Assembly: GCA_035578175.1 (NCBI GenBank) | Contig: JAQMRL010000014.1 | Location: forward strand, 15,047,774 to 15,111,773 | Source of the DNA: Catonia carolina | Taxonomy: Eukaryota; Arthropoda; Insecta; Hemiptera; Achilidae | Length of the DNA stretch: 64,000 bases | Reading direction: 5' to 3' | Part shown: positions 31,486-42,837 of the stretch, in pieces | How the letters are laid out: every line of letters begins with the position of its first letter | Numbering within the stretch: position 1 is the first letter of the stretch | Program-made: the position numbers and the translations under genes | The notes under the pieces: model-generated | Told to the model about the DNA's origin: nothing | The model's input: only the letters and a program-made list of their open reading frames with translations | Databases searched by the model: none

Positions 31486-32079
31486 GATAAAACGTGCTTT
31501 TATACTTATGATCCGTAAACAAAGCGCCAATCCATGCACTGGAAGAGCCGAACTTCACCGAGGGCCAAAAAAGCTCGAATGAGCAAGTCAAAATTTAATG
31601 CAATGATGATTGTTTCTTTTGATATCCATGGGATTGTGTACCTTCACTGGGTTCCTGAAGGTCAAACAATTAATCAATATTATTACTTTGTGATACTTTC
31701 TAAACTACATCAAAGAGTAAGGAAAAAATACCTCGAAATGTGGAAGGACACGTCATGGGTTCTCCACCAAGACAATGTGCCAGCTCATTCCAAGTTATCT
31801 GTCAAGAGCTTCCTACCCAAGTACAGCATCTCAGTGTTAGAACATCTACCTTATTTACCAGATCTTGCACCGTGTGTGACATGTAACCTGTTCCCTAAGG
31901 TGAAATCTGCATAAAAAGGAACGAAATTTGAGTCTCTGGAAGCTGTAAAAGAGAAAGCGGCACGTGTCCTGAAGGAGCTGACAGAAGATGACTTCCAGCA
32001 CTGTTTCCAACAATGGAAAATTCGCAAGGAGCGTTGTAGGGATAGAGAAGGAGTGAATATTGAAGGTGAAAATAAGTGA
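31486..32079 (+). pseudogene. mariner transposase catalytic part, inactivated
   Basis: Reading from 31486: CDKTCFYTYDP (the GDETW block with the first catalytic Asp), an in-frame TAA, TKRQSMHWKSRTSPRAKKAR, MIVSFDIHGIVYLHWVPEG, HQDNVPAHS (second catalytic Asp), and LPYLPDLAPC followed by VTCNLFPKVKSA. A small insertion replaces the Asp expected after APC, so the third catalytic residue is lost. A stop follows KSA, after which KGTKFESLEAVKEKAARVL and CFQQWKIRKERCRDREG continue in frame. The N-terminal DNA-binding domain is absent. Premature stops and the altered triad make it inactive. The left arm at 30266-30490 encodes the same C-terminus on the minus strand. Confidence 0.85.
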
Positions 32080-32164
32080 TTATGTATAAAATAAAAATAA
32101 TTTGTTTTACAACGTCAGTCTCGTTAATTAATAGCCGCAACTCGTAGGTAGGTCTATACCTTTA

Positions 32165-33022
32165 AAAAATCTGGTGTACGACGTTTCCTCGAATTTCACC
32201 TGCTATGCAAATAATGAACAATACAACCTAAAATTAGTAATAAAACATTACAAATAAACAAAAGAAACTAACCTTAAAAATAATAACCTTTTTTGGCTTA
32301 ATAAACGGAAAATCACTCTTTCGCGTTAAACTAGGCTCTGCAGAGAAAAATCCTTTAAATAAAAGTTGTAGACTTTTTAATTTCCTATAAATATAAAAAC
32401 ACTTTTGTCGTAAAATACATACTAACGCGGAAATCTTTAAAAAAATTCATTTCTTTACAGATTTGCATGAAAAGAAAAACAAAAAAAATCGCTAATTACT
32501 GATAAATTAAGCGTTTACAAAAAAATGTGTGTAATAAATTTTGTAGATTTTAAAATTTTCTACAACTTTTATTGTATTCTTTTTTGCCCTAAAATGTTTA
32601 TTAAAGCCGCAATCTTTAAAAAATCATTTTTTTTACGAGAGGATAGCCTCCCTAAGAATTTTAGCACATATGGCGTCTTGTAGAGCATAAAAAATTTGGT
32701 GTAAATGAGTCGATTTAAAAATAATTGTAGGAGCCGTTTATGACAAAATCGCAAAAAAGTGAAAAATAACAATAACAAACTACTACTTCCGGTTGACCGA
32801 TTTTGATGAAAATGTTCGTGTGGGTCCGGTAGTAGTATCTGACTTAAGTTCAATTTTCGTACGATGTTCCGTTCTTGAGATATTCTGTTCACACGCATAG
32901 ACCAATCGCTAAAAACATGTTTTTTTGGGTTCAGGGGGTCTGAAAACGTATAGATCCGGTGAAAAATCGACATGAAAACAATACTTTCCTTCCTGTATAT
33001 TCATATAGGCAAGAGAAAGTAA
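32165..33022 (-). mobile_element. repeat A copy
   Basis: AAAAATCTGGTGTACGACG to GGCAAGAGAAAGTAAAAA. The terminal hairpin arm is eroded. The microsatellite is reduced to CACACGCATAG. Confidence 0.8.
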
Positions 33023-33350
33023 AAACTAACCTCAAAAAACATACCTTTATTTTAATCATGAGTGAATGATGCAAAATGAAAATCACGCTTTCACGCTAAA
33101 CTATGCTCTGTAGAGAAATTTTTTTTAAATAAAAGTTTGAGATCTTTTAATTTTCTATAAATTTTATCATATAGACCTACTTTTGTCGTAAAATGCATAC
33201 TAAGGCTGAAATCGTAAAAAATCAATTTTTTACTGATTTTCATGAAAAAAACCCCAGAAAAGCGCTAATTACTGCTAAACTAAGCGTTATACAAAAAAAT
33301 CTTTGAAGTAAATGTTGTAGATTTTTAAATTTTCTAGGTTATTTATTGTG
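33023..33350 (-). mobile_element. repeat A 3'-half fragment
   Basis: AACCTCAAAAAACATACC, AATCATGAGTGAATGATG and CTAAACTAAGCGTTATAC blocks in reversed orientation, directly adjoining the previous copy. It lacks both termini. Confidence 0.65.
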
Positions 33351-33974
33351 ACGGGATAAGATGGTTCTACAGGGAGACGAAGAGACTATGAAAATATCAT
33401 TATTATTGTTACATTACCTCGTGAATTCTTAAACCATATTTTAAGATCACCCTATGGACCTATACACTGTTATAGCACGTAGTGAAAAAGTAAAAATGTT
33501 AAACATAAAATGTAAAACCCTCTTTATAGATAAATAACTGCTTAACAAGGATTTTAAATTTCCTGGAGGCTTTCTTTTTATTGGCTATAGAAAACCTAGT
33601 TACGTTTATTAACAGTGTTATTTTAGAGTATCGCGTGCAAAATATTTTGCCACACCGCAATAAAGTTAAAGATAAGGGTTTGGTTTAGGGTGAAAGGGTC
33701 GTAACCTTTAACACCATCTGATAGGGGCGTAAAAACATTGTTTATAAATAGAGACATCGTATAATTTTCGGCAAATTACGGTAAATTTTCTTACAAGTTT
33801 AGGAGCAGTATTAAAAATTCACTTGCCATAATATCCTATAAGCATGTTTTTATACATAAGTTATAAGTTAATTTGATTGTCTATGTAAAATGACTGAAAA
33901 TAAAATTAAAAAACTCGAAATTGACCATAAAAATTTTGAAAAATATTACTCTTTACTTTCTCTTGCCTCATTAA
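33351..33974. other. unassigned AT-rich DNA
   Basis: No gene recognised. A 17-bp repeat A start (TTTACTTTCTCTTGCC) occurs at 33953-33968. Confidence 0.35.
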
Positions 33975-34198
33975 AGAAAGAACTCGACATCTTCTCTATA
34001 AACGACAAGGTATCTCAGAACAGAATGCATGATTATAGTATGTGAACAGATTGAGGGAGGATAGGATACCTAAGCAGACATTGGGCTGTAAGCCGGAGGG
34101 CAAAAGAGAACGAGGACGCCCGGAGAAAGAAATGGGCAGTTTTGAGAGGTTCGCAACAGGCAGAGATGCTAATCCTAGAAAGGCAGAAGAAGAAGAAG
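33975..34198 (+). pseudogene. LINE C-terminal fragment
   Basis: Frames give KELDIFSINDKVSQNRMH then LREDRIPKQTLGCKPEGKRE and RGRPEKE. This matches the C-terminal end of insect endonuclease/RT LINEs (LxIFxxNxKIxxNRxxW, RIPKQALxxxPxGKRxRGRPKxRW). A one-base shift separates the two halves. It ends in (GAA)n just before a repeat A copy. Confidence 0.6.
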
Positions 34199-35038
34199 AC
34201 TTTCTCTTGCCTATATGAAAATATAGGAAGGAAAGTTGGCTATTGTTTTCATGTCGACTTTTCGAAATCGAGCTTTCACCGTTTTCAGACCTCCTAAACC
34301 CAAAAAACATGTTTTTAGCGATTGGTGTGTGTGCGTGTGTGTGTGAACAAAATATCTCAAGGAACATCGTACAAACTTGAAACTCAAGTTAAATACTACT
34401 ACCGGACCCGACACGAAGATTTCCATCAAAAATCGGTCAACCGGAAGCAGTAGTTTATTCGTGTCGTTTTTTACTCTTTTGCGATTTTCTCAAAAATAGC
34501 TTACGATTTTTTTAAAAACTATTTTTTTATGCTCTACAAGGTAGGTAGGTGCCATGTCTGCTGAAATTCTTGGAAAGGCTGTTTTCTCGAAAACAAATTT
34601 TTTTTAGATTGAGGCTTTAATCTGCATTTTAGCGCAAAAACGTATTTAATAAAGTTGTAAAAAATTTAAAATCCTACAACTTTTATTTCAAACATGTTTT
34701 GCATAATGCTTAGTTGAGAGGTAATAAGCGATATTCTGATTTTTTCACGAAAATGTGTAAAAAATCGATTTTTTAAAGAAAATTAAGAGATCTACAATTT
34801 TTATTGTAAGAATTTTTCTCTACGGACCCAAGTTTAGCGAAAAATTGATTTTTTGTATTTTTAAGCCAAACTGAGGTTGATTTTAATTTGCATCATTCAC
34901 TCACGATTAAAATAAGGTTATGTTTTGTGAGGTTAGTTTTTTTTGTTTTTCTTATGTTTTATTACTAATGTTAGATTGTATTGTTAATTATTTGCATTGG
35001 CAAGAGAAAGTTGTGTGAGTGTTTCACACCAGATTTTT
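34199..35038 (+). mobile_element. repeat A copy
   Basis: GACTTTCTCTTGCC to GTGTTTCACACCAGATTTTT, about 840 bp with small internal deletions. Short (GT)n at 34325-34344. Confidence 0.8.
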
Positions 35039-35454
35039 AGTTATAGAATGAGCTACTGAGAGATTGCCGTGTAGCTCTGAATTATTTTATAACCCCCCCC
35101 CCCATTATTTTAAACAGAAAATTTCGGCGAATTTTAATATGTAGGATTAACCGAAAATCTAATAATTTTTGAAAATATTCTAGGTGCAAGTCCCCCTTAA
35201 AGGGAATAGTAATATCTAACTCAATGCTAACGTTTGTACCTATTTCTTAAAAATTATTTAAGATAGAGCCTTGCGGTTTTTAAAATTAAAATTCAGGATT
35301 TTTACACCTTGTGTTTGTGTGGTTTTTTACTATCTTGTGACTGAAAGTTTCTAAACATTTTCAAATAAAACCCTTTTTTTATTCACTAAATTTTATCTTA
35401 CAGTATTTTTTCTCTTCCAATTTTTTGAATATTGAAAATCTACACACGCCCCCC

Positions 35455-35487
<33 letters not shown>

Positions 35488-35867
35488 AAAAGATCTGATT
35501 GTGCTGAATATGCTGTAAAACTTTCACCCCAGTATCTTCAATAGTTTTTGAGAAAAATGTACATGAAGTTAAAAAATATAAACAACGAGAAAAACGCATT
35601 TGAAAAAGATACACAACAAAACTTGATGTGCATCAAAGTTGACAAAACAACAGGTTAGGTTATAATAAATGTATGAAAAATCAAGTGAGCCAATGCCACT
35701 GCCACACATATCAGAGTGCGTATGTTTTTTACTACACAAATTGAAATGATAGAAAATAACAGCTCTAGAATCACAAAAAAATCATGATAAAGACAGAGAC
35801 ATGACAATTTTTATAACAATAGGCAAACGCCAGCCGGACATGAAGTTTTAAAAAAAAATTAATAAAA
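35039..35867. other. unassigned DNA with C-run and (CA)n tract
   Basis: Contains a run of ten C at 35093-35103, a second C-run with (CA)n at about 35449-35486, and no recognised gene. Confidence 0.4.
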
Positions 35868-36330
35868 ATATCTAGATTTATATCTAGATAAGAGGTTCAC
35901 ATGGAATGTACACGTAAATAAAACGAGAAAGGCACTCCAGGACAGGTTCAAACAGTTGTACAGACTTCTTTCACGCAAATCCAACAACGTCCAAATTAAC
36001 CATTTACAACTCTTACCTTCGACCAATATGGAGCTATGCCAGTCAGCTTTACTGCTGTGCAAACCCATCGGTATTAGCAAAAATTCGGCGTTTTTAATCA
36101 GAGCTTTTACGGGGGATAGTTAACGCCCCCTATTATGTAACCAATAAAACGCTACACTCAGACCTAAACGTACCCTACATTAATGACGTTTTCTTAAAAC
36201 TATATACAAAATTTAGGAAGAAACTCGTGAACCACCATAACCCATTGATCTCAAATCTGGCTACGCAGACTCTCCCAAACAATCTAATAAGACGTCTGAA
36301 ACGTCGATCGAGCCGGGACCTCATCTATTA
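35868..36330 (+). pseudogene. Jockey-like ORF2 C-terminal fragment
   Basis: Assembled from shifting frames: LDLYLDKRFTWNVHVNKTRK, ALQDRFKQLYRLLSRKSNNV, a frame reading AKIRRF-like and NAPYYVTNKTLHSDLNVPYI, then LIRRLKRRSSRDLIY at the end. This parallels the C-terminus of the Jockey-like ORF2 at 62591-63046 (LGLYMDRRLTWNTHV, NAPFYVTNDCLHNDLNIPYV, RRRLHRRWSRDIIL). It is a related but distinct and older lineage on the opposite strand, with several frameshifts and stops. Confidence 0.65.
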
Positions 36331-36404
36331 ACGTAGTACTGTAATTGACTATACATTACAGTGTTGTAAATGCTGCACTTAATGCTACACGTATCTATTC
36401 ACAT

Positions 36405-36583
36405 GCCGGCCGCGTTGGCGATGTTGGTAACGTGCTCGCCTCTCATCACGCGGTCTTGGGTTCGAATCCCACTCGGGCATGGCATTTTTTCATACGTTAC
36501 AAAAAATTCATTTCATCCTTCACCGTCTGCATTAGCAGCAATTTGCAAAACAGTCGGACGTTAAACCAAAAAAAAAAAAAAAA
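36405..36583 (+). mobile_element. tRNA-derived SINE-T1 copy
   Basis: GCCGGCCGCGTTGGCGATG, B-box GGGTTCGAATCCC, body, CAGTCGGACGTTAAACC and a 16-nt A-run. The flanks GTATCTATTCACA and GTATATTCACG are probably the target duplication. Confidence 0.85.
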
Positions 36584-37300
36584 GTATATTCACGTCGGAG
36601 ATCTGTCACTGGACTGTGTCTCCACTCACGTTTGTTTACCATGTTAATTTTTTCCAATTTTTGTGATATCACATCATTGATTGTTTCCAACAGATTGTGA
36701 ATTTCCTAAATAAATAAAAATATTTCTAGTTGTCGTAGAAACATAATTTAAATACCATTGGAAAGAGGAAATTTCAAACTATAATTTTAGATGATAACCT
36801 GATAATTGATTTTTAAAGATTTTTTCGATTACTATATCCCTTAAACTTTTTTGAGTTTTTTATCCGGATGACTGACGTTCGGATAATGGACGCTTCTGTG
36901 CATTGCCAAGTGATAGTTGTGTGATGTTTCACACCAAATTTTTCTTGTTAGAAACTGAGTAATAAGTGTGCAATTTATTGAAGCGGTGTTAGATGAAAGA
37001 CCTGTTTTCGTTGCCTCATTTAATGTTGTTAAGGGGAAATCTTAATTCAACAATCCCTTTGGGGGTAGTTGCCTTAACAACCCCCGGTACCCGAATCTCT
37101 CTTACATTATCTAACACCCCCTCTTCTATCTATTCCTCCTCTTTAACCTCTAACAAGTCATCTTACAGGGTGTCAAAAAAGGATATTCTTCAACTTTGTC
37201 ATTTTTTCCTGATCGACATTCTCGTTTTGGTATACACAGTGTATCTAGAATTTAGAATCAACTCCAGAAAGTAATAGAAGGCTATAGCTAAAACTAAAAA
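36584..37300. other. unassigned DNA with a repeat A tail remnant
   Basis: 36898-36942 is an isolated repeat A 3' terminus (CATTGCCAAGTGATAGTTG, TGTTTCACACCAAATTTTT). The rest is unassigned. A minor C/T-rich open frame at 36993-37274 lacks a domain. Confidence 0.4.
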
Positions 37301-38252
37301 AAATCTGGTTTGAAACTCTCAAACGACTTTCTCTTGCCAATGCAAATAATTAAAAATATAACGTAATACTAGTAATAAAACATTTTAAATAAACAAAAAA
37401 CTAACCTCAAAAAACATAACGTTATTTTAATCATGAGTGAATGATGCAAAATGAAAATCAACCTCAGTTTGGCTTAAAAATACGGAAATCACTCTTTTAC
37501 AATAACCTAAGCTCTAAAGAGAAAAATGCTCAAAATAAAAGTTGTATATCTTTTAATTTCCTATAAATTAGATTATACTTTTTCATCGTAAAATGCATCA
37601 TACTAAGGCTGAAATCTTAACAAAATAGATTTTTTACACATTTTCGTGGAAAAAAATATAAAACCGCTAATTACCGCTAAACTAAGCGTTATACAATAAT
37701 ATGTTTTAAAAAATTAAAATTTTTTTTAAAGTTGTAGATTTTTTAATTTGCTACAAGTTTTATTATATACATTTTTTCGATAAACGCATACTAAAGTCGC
37801 AATCTTAAAAAAAAATCATTTTATTATGAGGAAACAACCTCCCCAAGAATTTCAGCAGACATAGCATCTACCCTATCTTGTAGAGCATAAAAAATTTAGT
37901 AAATAAAGCATTTTAAAAAAAATCGTAGGAGCCGTTTTGGAGGAAACCGCAAAACATGAAAAATGACACGAATAAACTACTACTTTCGGTTGACCGATTT
38001 TGACGAAAATGTTCGTGTCGGGTACTCAAGTTGTATCTAACTTAAGTTTAAAGTTTCAAGTTCGTACGATGTTCCGTTCTTGAGATATTTTGTTCACACA
38101 CATACATCCCAATCGCTAAAAACAATTTTTTTTTTTTTGGTTCAGGGAGTCTGAAAACTTGTATATTCGGTGAAAACTCGATTTCGGAAAATCGACATGA
38201 AAACAATAGTTACCCTCCTATGTATTCATATAAGCAAGAGAATGTAAAAAAG
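37301..38252 (-). mobile_element. repeat A copy, full length
   Basis: AAAATCTGGTTTGAAACTCT to AAGCAAGAGAATGTAAAAA, about 950 bp, with the microsatellite almost lost (CACACACATACATCC). Confidence 0.8.
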
Positions 38253-38640
38253 AACGCAGAATGGACAAACCAAAGGAAATCGTCTACTACAAATGCTGAG
38301 AAAGTGGGGAGCATAAAGGGCTTTCCCACGTGGTCTAATTTTGGCCCTATACGAGGGAAAAACGCGCCCGAAAAGTTTCATAAGAGAGTTTTGTCTGGCT
38401 AAATATTTCACCTTTAATTCAGTTACCCCTTTGAAATAAACCTGTACAAATATTTTGAAGGCTTTTTATTAAGAAACAAATATGGTGGCATCTCATGGAT
38501 TTTAACGTAAAAAATTGAATAAAACAGGTCACAGAATTTTATTTAATAGTTAAAAAAGATCTGACACGAAACAGAAAAATTGTCGATTATTGGAACATTT
38601 TATTGGCTTAACGTAAAATAACTTAATTAAATCCTTTACT
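38253..38640. other. unassigned DNA
   Basis: No recognised motif. The ORFs of about 60 codons on both strands are unremarkable. Confidence 0.3.
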
Positions 38641-40393
38641 CTCATTTTTTTTTTTAATTCAACACGTAGAAAATATTATTCTAAGAACATTTATGTAAAT
38701 TAAGTAAGTATAAAGTGAAATAAAAGGTATTAAAATTCGATTTTTTCTAAACTAAACTAAATTGTTACTAAAATATTACTTTTTTTAATAGAATTAAATA
38801 ATTTTTTCAAAGGTTGGCTGTAGTAGCTTACTAGTGTGTGTGTCTATAAAAACGAAATATCTAAAGAACGGAATACCGTACGAAGATAAAACTTTGAACT
38901 TCCGTTTGGTACTACGAGAGGACCCAACAAGAACATTTTCATCAAAATCGGTCAACCGGAAGTAGTAGTTTATTCGTGTAATTTTTCACTTTTTTGCAAT
39001 TTTCTTAAAAGCGGCTCCTACAATTTCTTTTAAAATCACTTCATTACTACATTTTTTATGCTCTACCAGATAGGGTAGGCTCCATATCTGCAGAAATTGT
39101 AGAGAAGGTTGTTTTCTCGTAAAATATTGTTTTTTTAAGATTGCGACTTTATTATGCATTTTAGAGAGCAAAAATGTATAAAATAGAAGTTTTAGAGATT
39201 TTAAAATCCTACAACTTTTATTTCAAACATTTTTTTGTGTAGCGCTTAATTTAGCGGTAATTAGCGATTTTCTGAATTTTTTCTCACGAAAACGTATAAA
39301 AAATATCAATTTTTTAAAGAGTTCAGCCTTAGTATGCATTTTACGACATAAAAGTATTATATGCAATGGGAAGTGAAACTTTTGTGAGTGTTTCACACTA
39401 GATTTTTTTTAATTGAACGCGTAGAAAATTATATTCTGAGTACATTTATGTAAATTAAGTAAGTAAAAATGAAATAAAAGGTATTAAAATTCGATTTTTT
39501 ATTACAAAACTAAACTAAATTGTTACTAAAATATTACTGTTTTTAACAGAATGAAATAATTTTTTTCAAAGGTTGGCAGAGTAGCTTACTAGTGAGTGTG
39601 TCTATAAAAACGAAATATCTAAAGAACGGAATACCGTACGAAGATAAAACTTGGAACTTACGTTTGGTTCTACGAGAGGACCCAACAAGAACATTTTCAT
39701 CAAAATCGGTCAAACGGAAGTAGTAGTTTATTCGTGTAATTTTTCACATTTTTGCAATTTTCTCAAAATCTGGTCCTACGATTTTTTTTAAAAATCGCCT
39801 GGTTTACTAAATTTTTTATGCTGTACAAGATAGGGTAGGCGCTATGTTTTCTGAAATTCTTGGTAAGGCTGTTTTCACGTTAAAAAATTGTTTTTTTAAG
39901 GTTACGGCTTTAATATGCACTCTAACGCAAATATTTATATAATAAAAAATGTAGAGAATTTAAAATCCTACAACTTCAAATTTCAAACATTTTTTTTTTG
40001 TATAACGCTTAGTTTAGGGGTAATTATCGATTTTCTGTTTTTTCTCACGAAAACGTGTGAAAAATCGATTTTTTTAAGATTTCGGCCTTAGTATGAATTT
40101 TACGACAAAAGTGTATAATCAAATGTATAGGAAATTAAAAGATCTACAACTTTATTTAAAGCATTTTTCTCTACAGAACCTAGTTTAGCGAGAAAGAGTG
40201 ATTTTCCGTATTTTTAAGCCAAACTGAGGTTGATTTTCATTTTGCGTCTTTCACCCATGATTAAAATTAGATTATTTTTATTGAGGTTTGTTATTTTTAT
40301 TTATTTCTAATGGTTTATTACTAATGTTAGGTTTATTGTTAATTATTTGCATTGACAAGAGAAAAGTTGTGTGAGTGTTTCACACCAGATATT
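38641..40393 (+). repeat. tandem duplication of flank plus repeat A
   Basis: Unit 1 (38641-39409) and unit 2 (39410-40393) share about 200 bp of non-A flank (CACGTAGAAAATATTATTCT, ATTAAGTAAGTA, GGTATTAAAATTCGATTTTT, AGTAGCTTACTAGTG). The flank is followed by a repeat A copy joined at the same point (TGTCTATAAAAACGAAATAT). Unit 1 has lost part of the repeat A 3' half. Identical flank-to-A junctions show duplication after insertion rather than two insertions. Confidence 0.75.
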
Positions 40394-40795
40394 TTAGAAG
40401 GGATGTGGCTAAAATTCTGAAATAATTTTTACTCGGGATGTAAGTTCATTTCTTGGGGAAAAATGTTTAACTGTTTAAAAACAGATAAAATTATTTTAAA
40501 GGTAGACTCTTTCCTAATCTAGTATAAGTTACAATTGAATCGTACAAAGTGACCCCAAATATATAGAAAGATTAAAGGTTACGTATTACCTGCCTAAAGG
40601 GTTCTTCTATCTGAACTGAGGCCTTACAAGTGCTAAAAGAACATGCAAATGTTTTCATAGAGTTTTACCTCTCATACATTACATCATGCTGTAAAACCTG
40701 TCCAATAAACCACGGCCTTACAAATCTTTAAACGATACATCTGGTATTCACGTAGTAAAGAAGTTACTTAGAGCAAACTAAAAGAGGCTGGACTG
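40394..40795. other. unassigned DNA
   Basis: No recognised motif. Confidence 0.3.
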
Positions 40796-40993
40796 TAACT
40801 TAAGTTTCAAGTTCGTACGGTGTTCCGTTCTTGAGATATTCTGTTCACACACGCACACACACACAAACAGACCAATCGCTAAAAATATGTTTTTTTTTTT
40901 TGGTTCAGGTGGTCTGAAAACGTATAGATCCGGTGAAAAATCGATATGAAAAAAATACTTTCTTAATTCTTAATTGGCAAGAGAAAGTAAAAA
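40796..40993 (-). mobile_element. repeat A 5' fragment
   Basis: AACTTAAGTTTCAAGTTCG to GGCAAGAGAAAGTAAAAA, with (CA)n and an eroded terminal hairpin. Confidence 0.7.
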
Positions 40994-41182
40994 TATATAG
41001 GAAACTAGGTAATTATTAAATACATAGGTCAACAATGGAAAATTGTTTAAAAACTAATGACTGATACTTATAGATTTTTGTATGCTGGTTTCAGAACAAA
41101 TAGTCATAAAATCCATCACTTACATTATTTTATTTTAATATTGCCAAAATTGGTAAATATAAATATTTATATTTTAACTCCG
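40994..41182. other. unassigned AT-rich DNA
   Basis: No recognised motif. Confidence 0.3.
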
Positions 41183-41635
41183 CCGGGCGCATTGGCGTAG
41201 TTGGTAACGTGCTCGCTTCTCATCATGCGGTCGTGGGTTCGAATCCCACTCAGGCACGGAATATTTTCATAGGTTTTTTTTTTATTTCTAATTTGTGTAC
41301 GGTGCAATCTGTTCAATTTAGAATAATAAGCAACCCCATGACCCAATGAGATGAGGATGATGTGTATGACGTGTGAATGAGGTGTAGTCTTGCACAGACC
41401 CAGGCCGACCATTCCTGAGAGAGTATGGTTAATTAAACCCCAACCATCAAAGTACACCGGTAACCACTGTCTAGTATTCAAATCCGTATAAAAGTAGGCC
41501 TAACTACCTTTACTAGGATTTGAACCAATTTTCATACGTTACAAAACTATTTCATTCTCCATTGTAAGGAATAGTTACACCGCAACGTCGTCGCTAATGA
41601 CCGTTGCAGTTAATGCGACGTTAAATAAATAATTT
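41183..41635 (+). mobile_element. SINE-T2 copy split by SINE-C
   Basis: The head (GCGCATTGGCGTAGTTGG, GGGTTCGAATCCC) is at 41187-41272. After the SINE-C insertion the copy continues from ATTTTCATACGTTAC to GCAGTTAATGCGACG, TTAAATAAATAA. ATTTTCATA is duplicated around the insertion (about 41263 and 41528). Confidence 0.85.
41273..41526 (-). mobile_element. SINE-C copy nested in SINE-T2, 5' truncated
   Basis: The plus strand runs from a T-run (A tail on the minus strand) through ATCTGTTCAATTTAGAATAA and AGTACACCGGTAACCACTGT to ATTTGAACCA. It stops within the B-box region, so the A-box half is missing. The full copy at 62087-62405 shows the missing head. Confidence 0.8.
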
Positions 41636-41951
41636 TTTTTTTAGCTTTTATTTGTTATCGGGAACTGTACATTATTGACAACTACCCAATTTGATCGCTG
41701 TATTTTTGAAGAGAAATTAGGCATGAGTTTGAACAGGGACTGCCAGTAGAGTTTGTTCATGGATGGCTGTCAGCTGGTCACCATACAAAGTCGCTTGCTC
41801 AACCGTATTACTTAACAAATAATAGCGACTTTCTTCCAGCTGACTGACTGGGTTGGCCCGGACGCCAAATAAATAAATTTAAAAAACATAATTTCTAAAT
41901 CACTGAAAAAAAATGTGGCGTGAATTAATGTTTTGTTGATGTTTTATCATT
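41636..41951. other. unassigned DNA
   Basis: No recognised motif. Confidence 0.3.
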
Positions 41952-42063
41952 AGTTTTTTTTAACGTCCGACTGTTTTGCAATTACTGCTGCAGACAGTGA
42001 AGAATGATATGATTTTTTAACGTTTGAAAATATCCCGTGCCTGAATGGGATTCGAACCCAACT
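41952..42063 (-). mobile_element. SINE-T1 copy, 5' truncated at the B-box
   Basis: TTTTAACGTCCGACTG through GTGCCTGAATGGGATTCG, AACCCAAC. As in the copies at 14768 and 29777, only the part downstream of the B-box is present. Confidence 0.75.
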
Positions 42064-42149
42064 AACTATCCTTAGTTAGTTTATTAGTTTGGTTATAAGG
42101 AAAAAGTCTTTACTCTATACTTTTCTGATGACTACACAAGGTATTATTA

Positions 42150-42745
42150 AAACTTAAGACCAAAAATGTAATACGGAAAAAATTTGTTGATCCACTGAAA
42201 GTACTGCTTCCTCTACTTAACATGAAACTCTGATTGATGAAACAATTCGTAAAAGCTTAATCTAACGAGGTAGATTGTTAAGCCGAAAAATTCCACAACT
42301 GTCAGAGGTCAAAGTGAAAGAAGGCGTTTTCACTAGTCCAGACATTCGTAAACTTTTGAAAGATGAAGCCTTTCAAACCAAAATGGAAGACATTGAAATC
42401 AAGAAGCATGGAAATCATTTGAAGAAGTCGTAAAGAAATTCCAAGACTTGGGTTGTTCAGTGAGCTTGAAGGTGCATTTTCTTAATTCTCATAATGATTA
42501 CTTCCCTAAAAATCTTGGTGATATATTTGAAGAAGGTAAGTGGGTGAAAGATTTCATCTAGGTATAAAGGAAATGGAACGTTGATGTCAGGGAAGGTGGA
42601 ATGTGAACATGATTGCAGACTACTGTTGGAGCATCCATAGAGACATACCGCAATCTAATTACAACGGAAAATGTGGCCTGAGAAGCGTTGAAAGGAAAAT
42701 AAAAGGCAGTACAAATCTTCCCAGAAGTAAAAAAATATACCAAAA
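42150..42745 (+). pseudogene. pseudogene of a recurrent arthropod uncharacterised protein
   Basis: Frames read FVDPLKVLLPLLNMKL, stop, LMKQFVKA; then PQLSEVKVKEGVFTSPDIRK and LLKDEAFQTKMEDIEI; then after a shift AWKSFEEVVKKFQDLGC, SVSLKVHFLNSHNDYFPK and NLGDIFEE; and after further shifts RFHLGIKEMER and NVNMIADYCWSIHRD. From memory this order (VDPxxxLLPxLHIKLGLMKxF, KVKEGxFxGPQIRKL, LKVHFLxSHxDxFPxNLG, GERFHQDI, MxADYCW) matches an uncharacterised multicopy protein seen in many arthropod genomes. Its function and family name are unknown to me. At least one internal stop and three frameshifts make this a dead copy. Its repetitive occurrence suggests a mobile origin. Confidence 0.55.
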
Positions 42746-42837
42746 TCCTTTCTTTAAATCCCAATATGTTTTGTAATTAAAAGTTTTCCATGAGAAATAT
42801 GAATAGGCCTGTATGTATACAGCGACAATCTCCACTT

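Larger units (their letters stand above)
30266..32144. mobile_element. foldback mariner with two 3' ends
   Basis: Left arm 30266-30490 and right arm about 31920-32144 are inverted copies of the same mariner 3' end: terminal repeat (CGAGGTGTGGCTATTAAATA versus reversed CGAGTTGCGGCTATTAATTA), 3' UTR and transposase C-terminus. TA flanks both sides (30264-30265, 32145-32146). A repeat A copy fills the space next to the left arm. A normal mariner shares only its short terminal repeats, so arms of about 225 bp show that a second 3' end has replaced the 5' end. Confidence 0.75.

Noticed and set aside
36993..37274. 93-codon ORF as a gene
   Set aside because: Ser/Leu-rich reading without domain, flanked by repeat A remnants.
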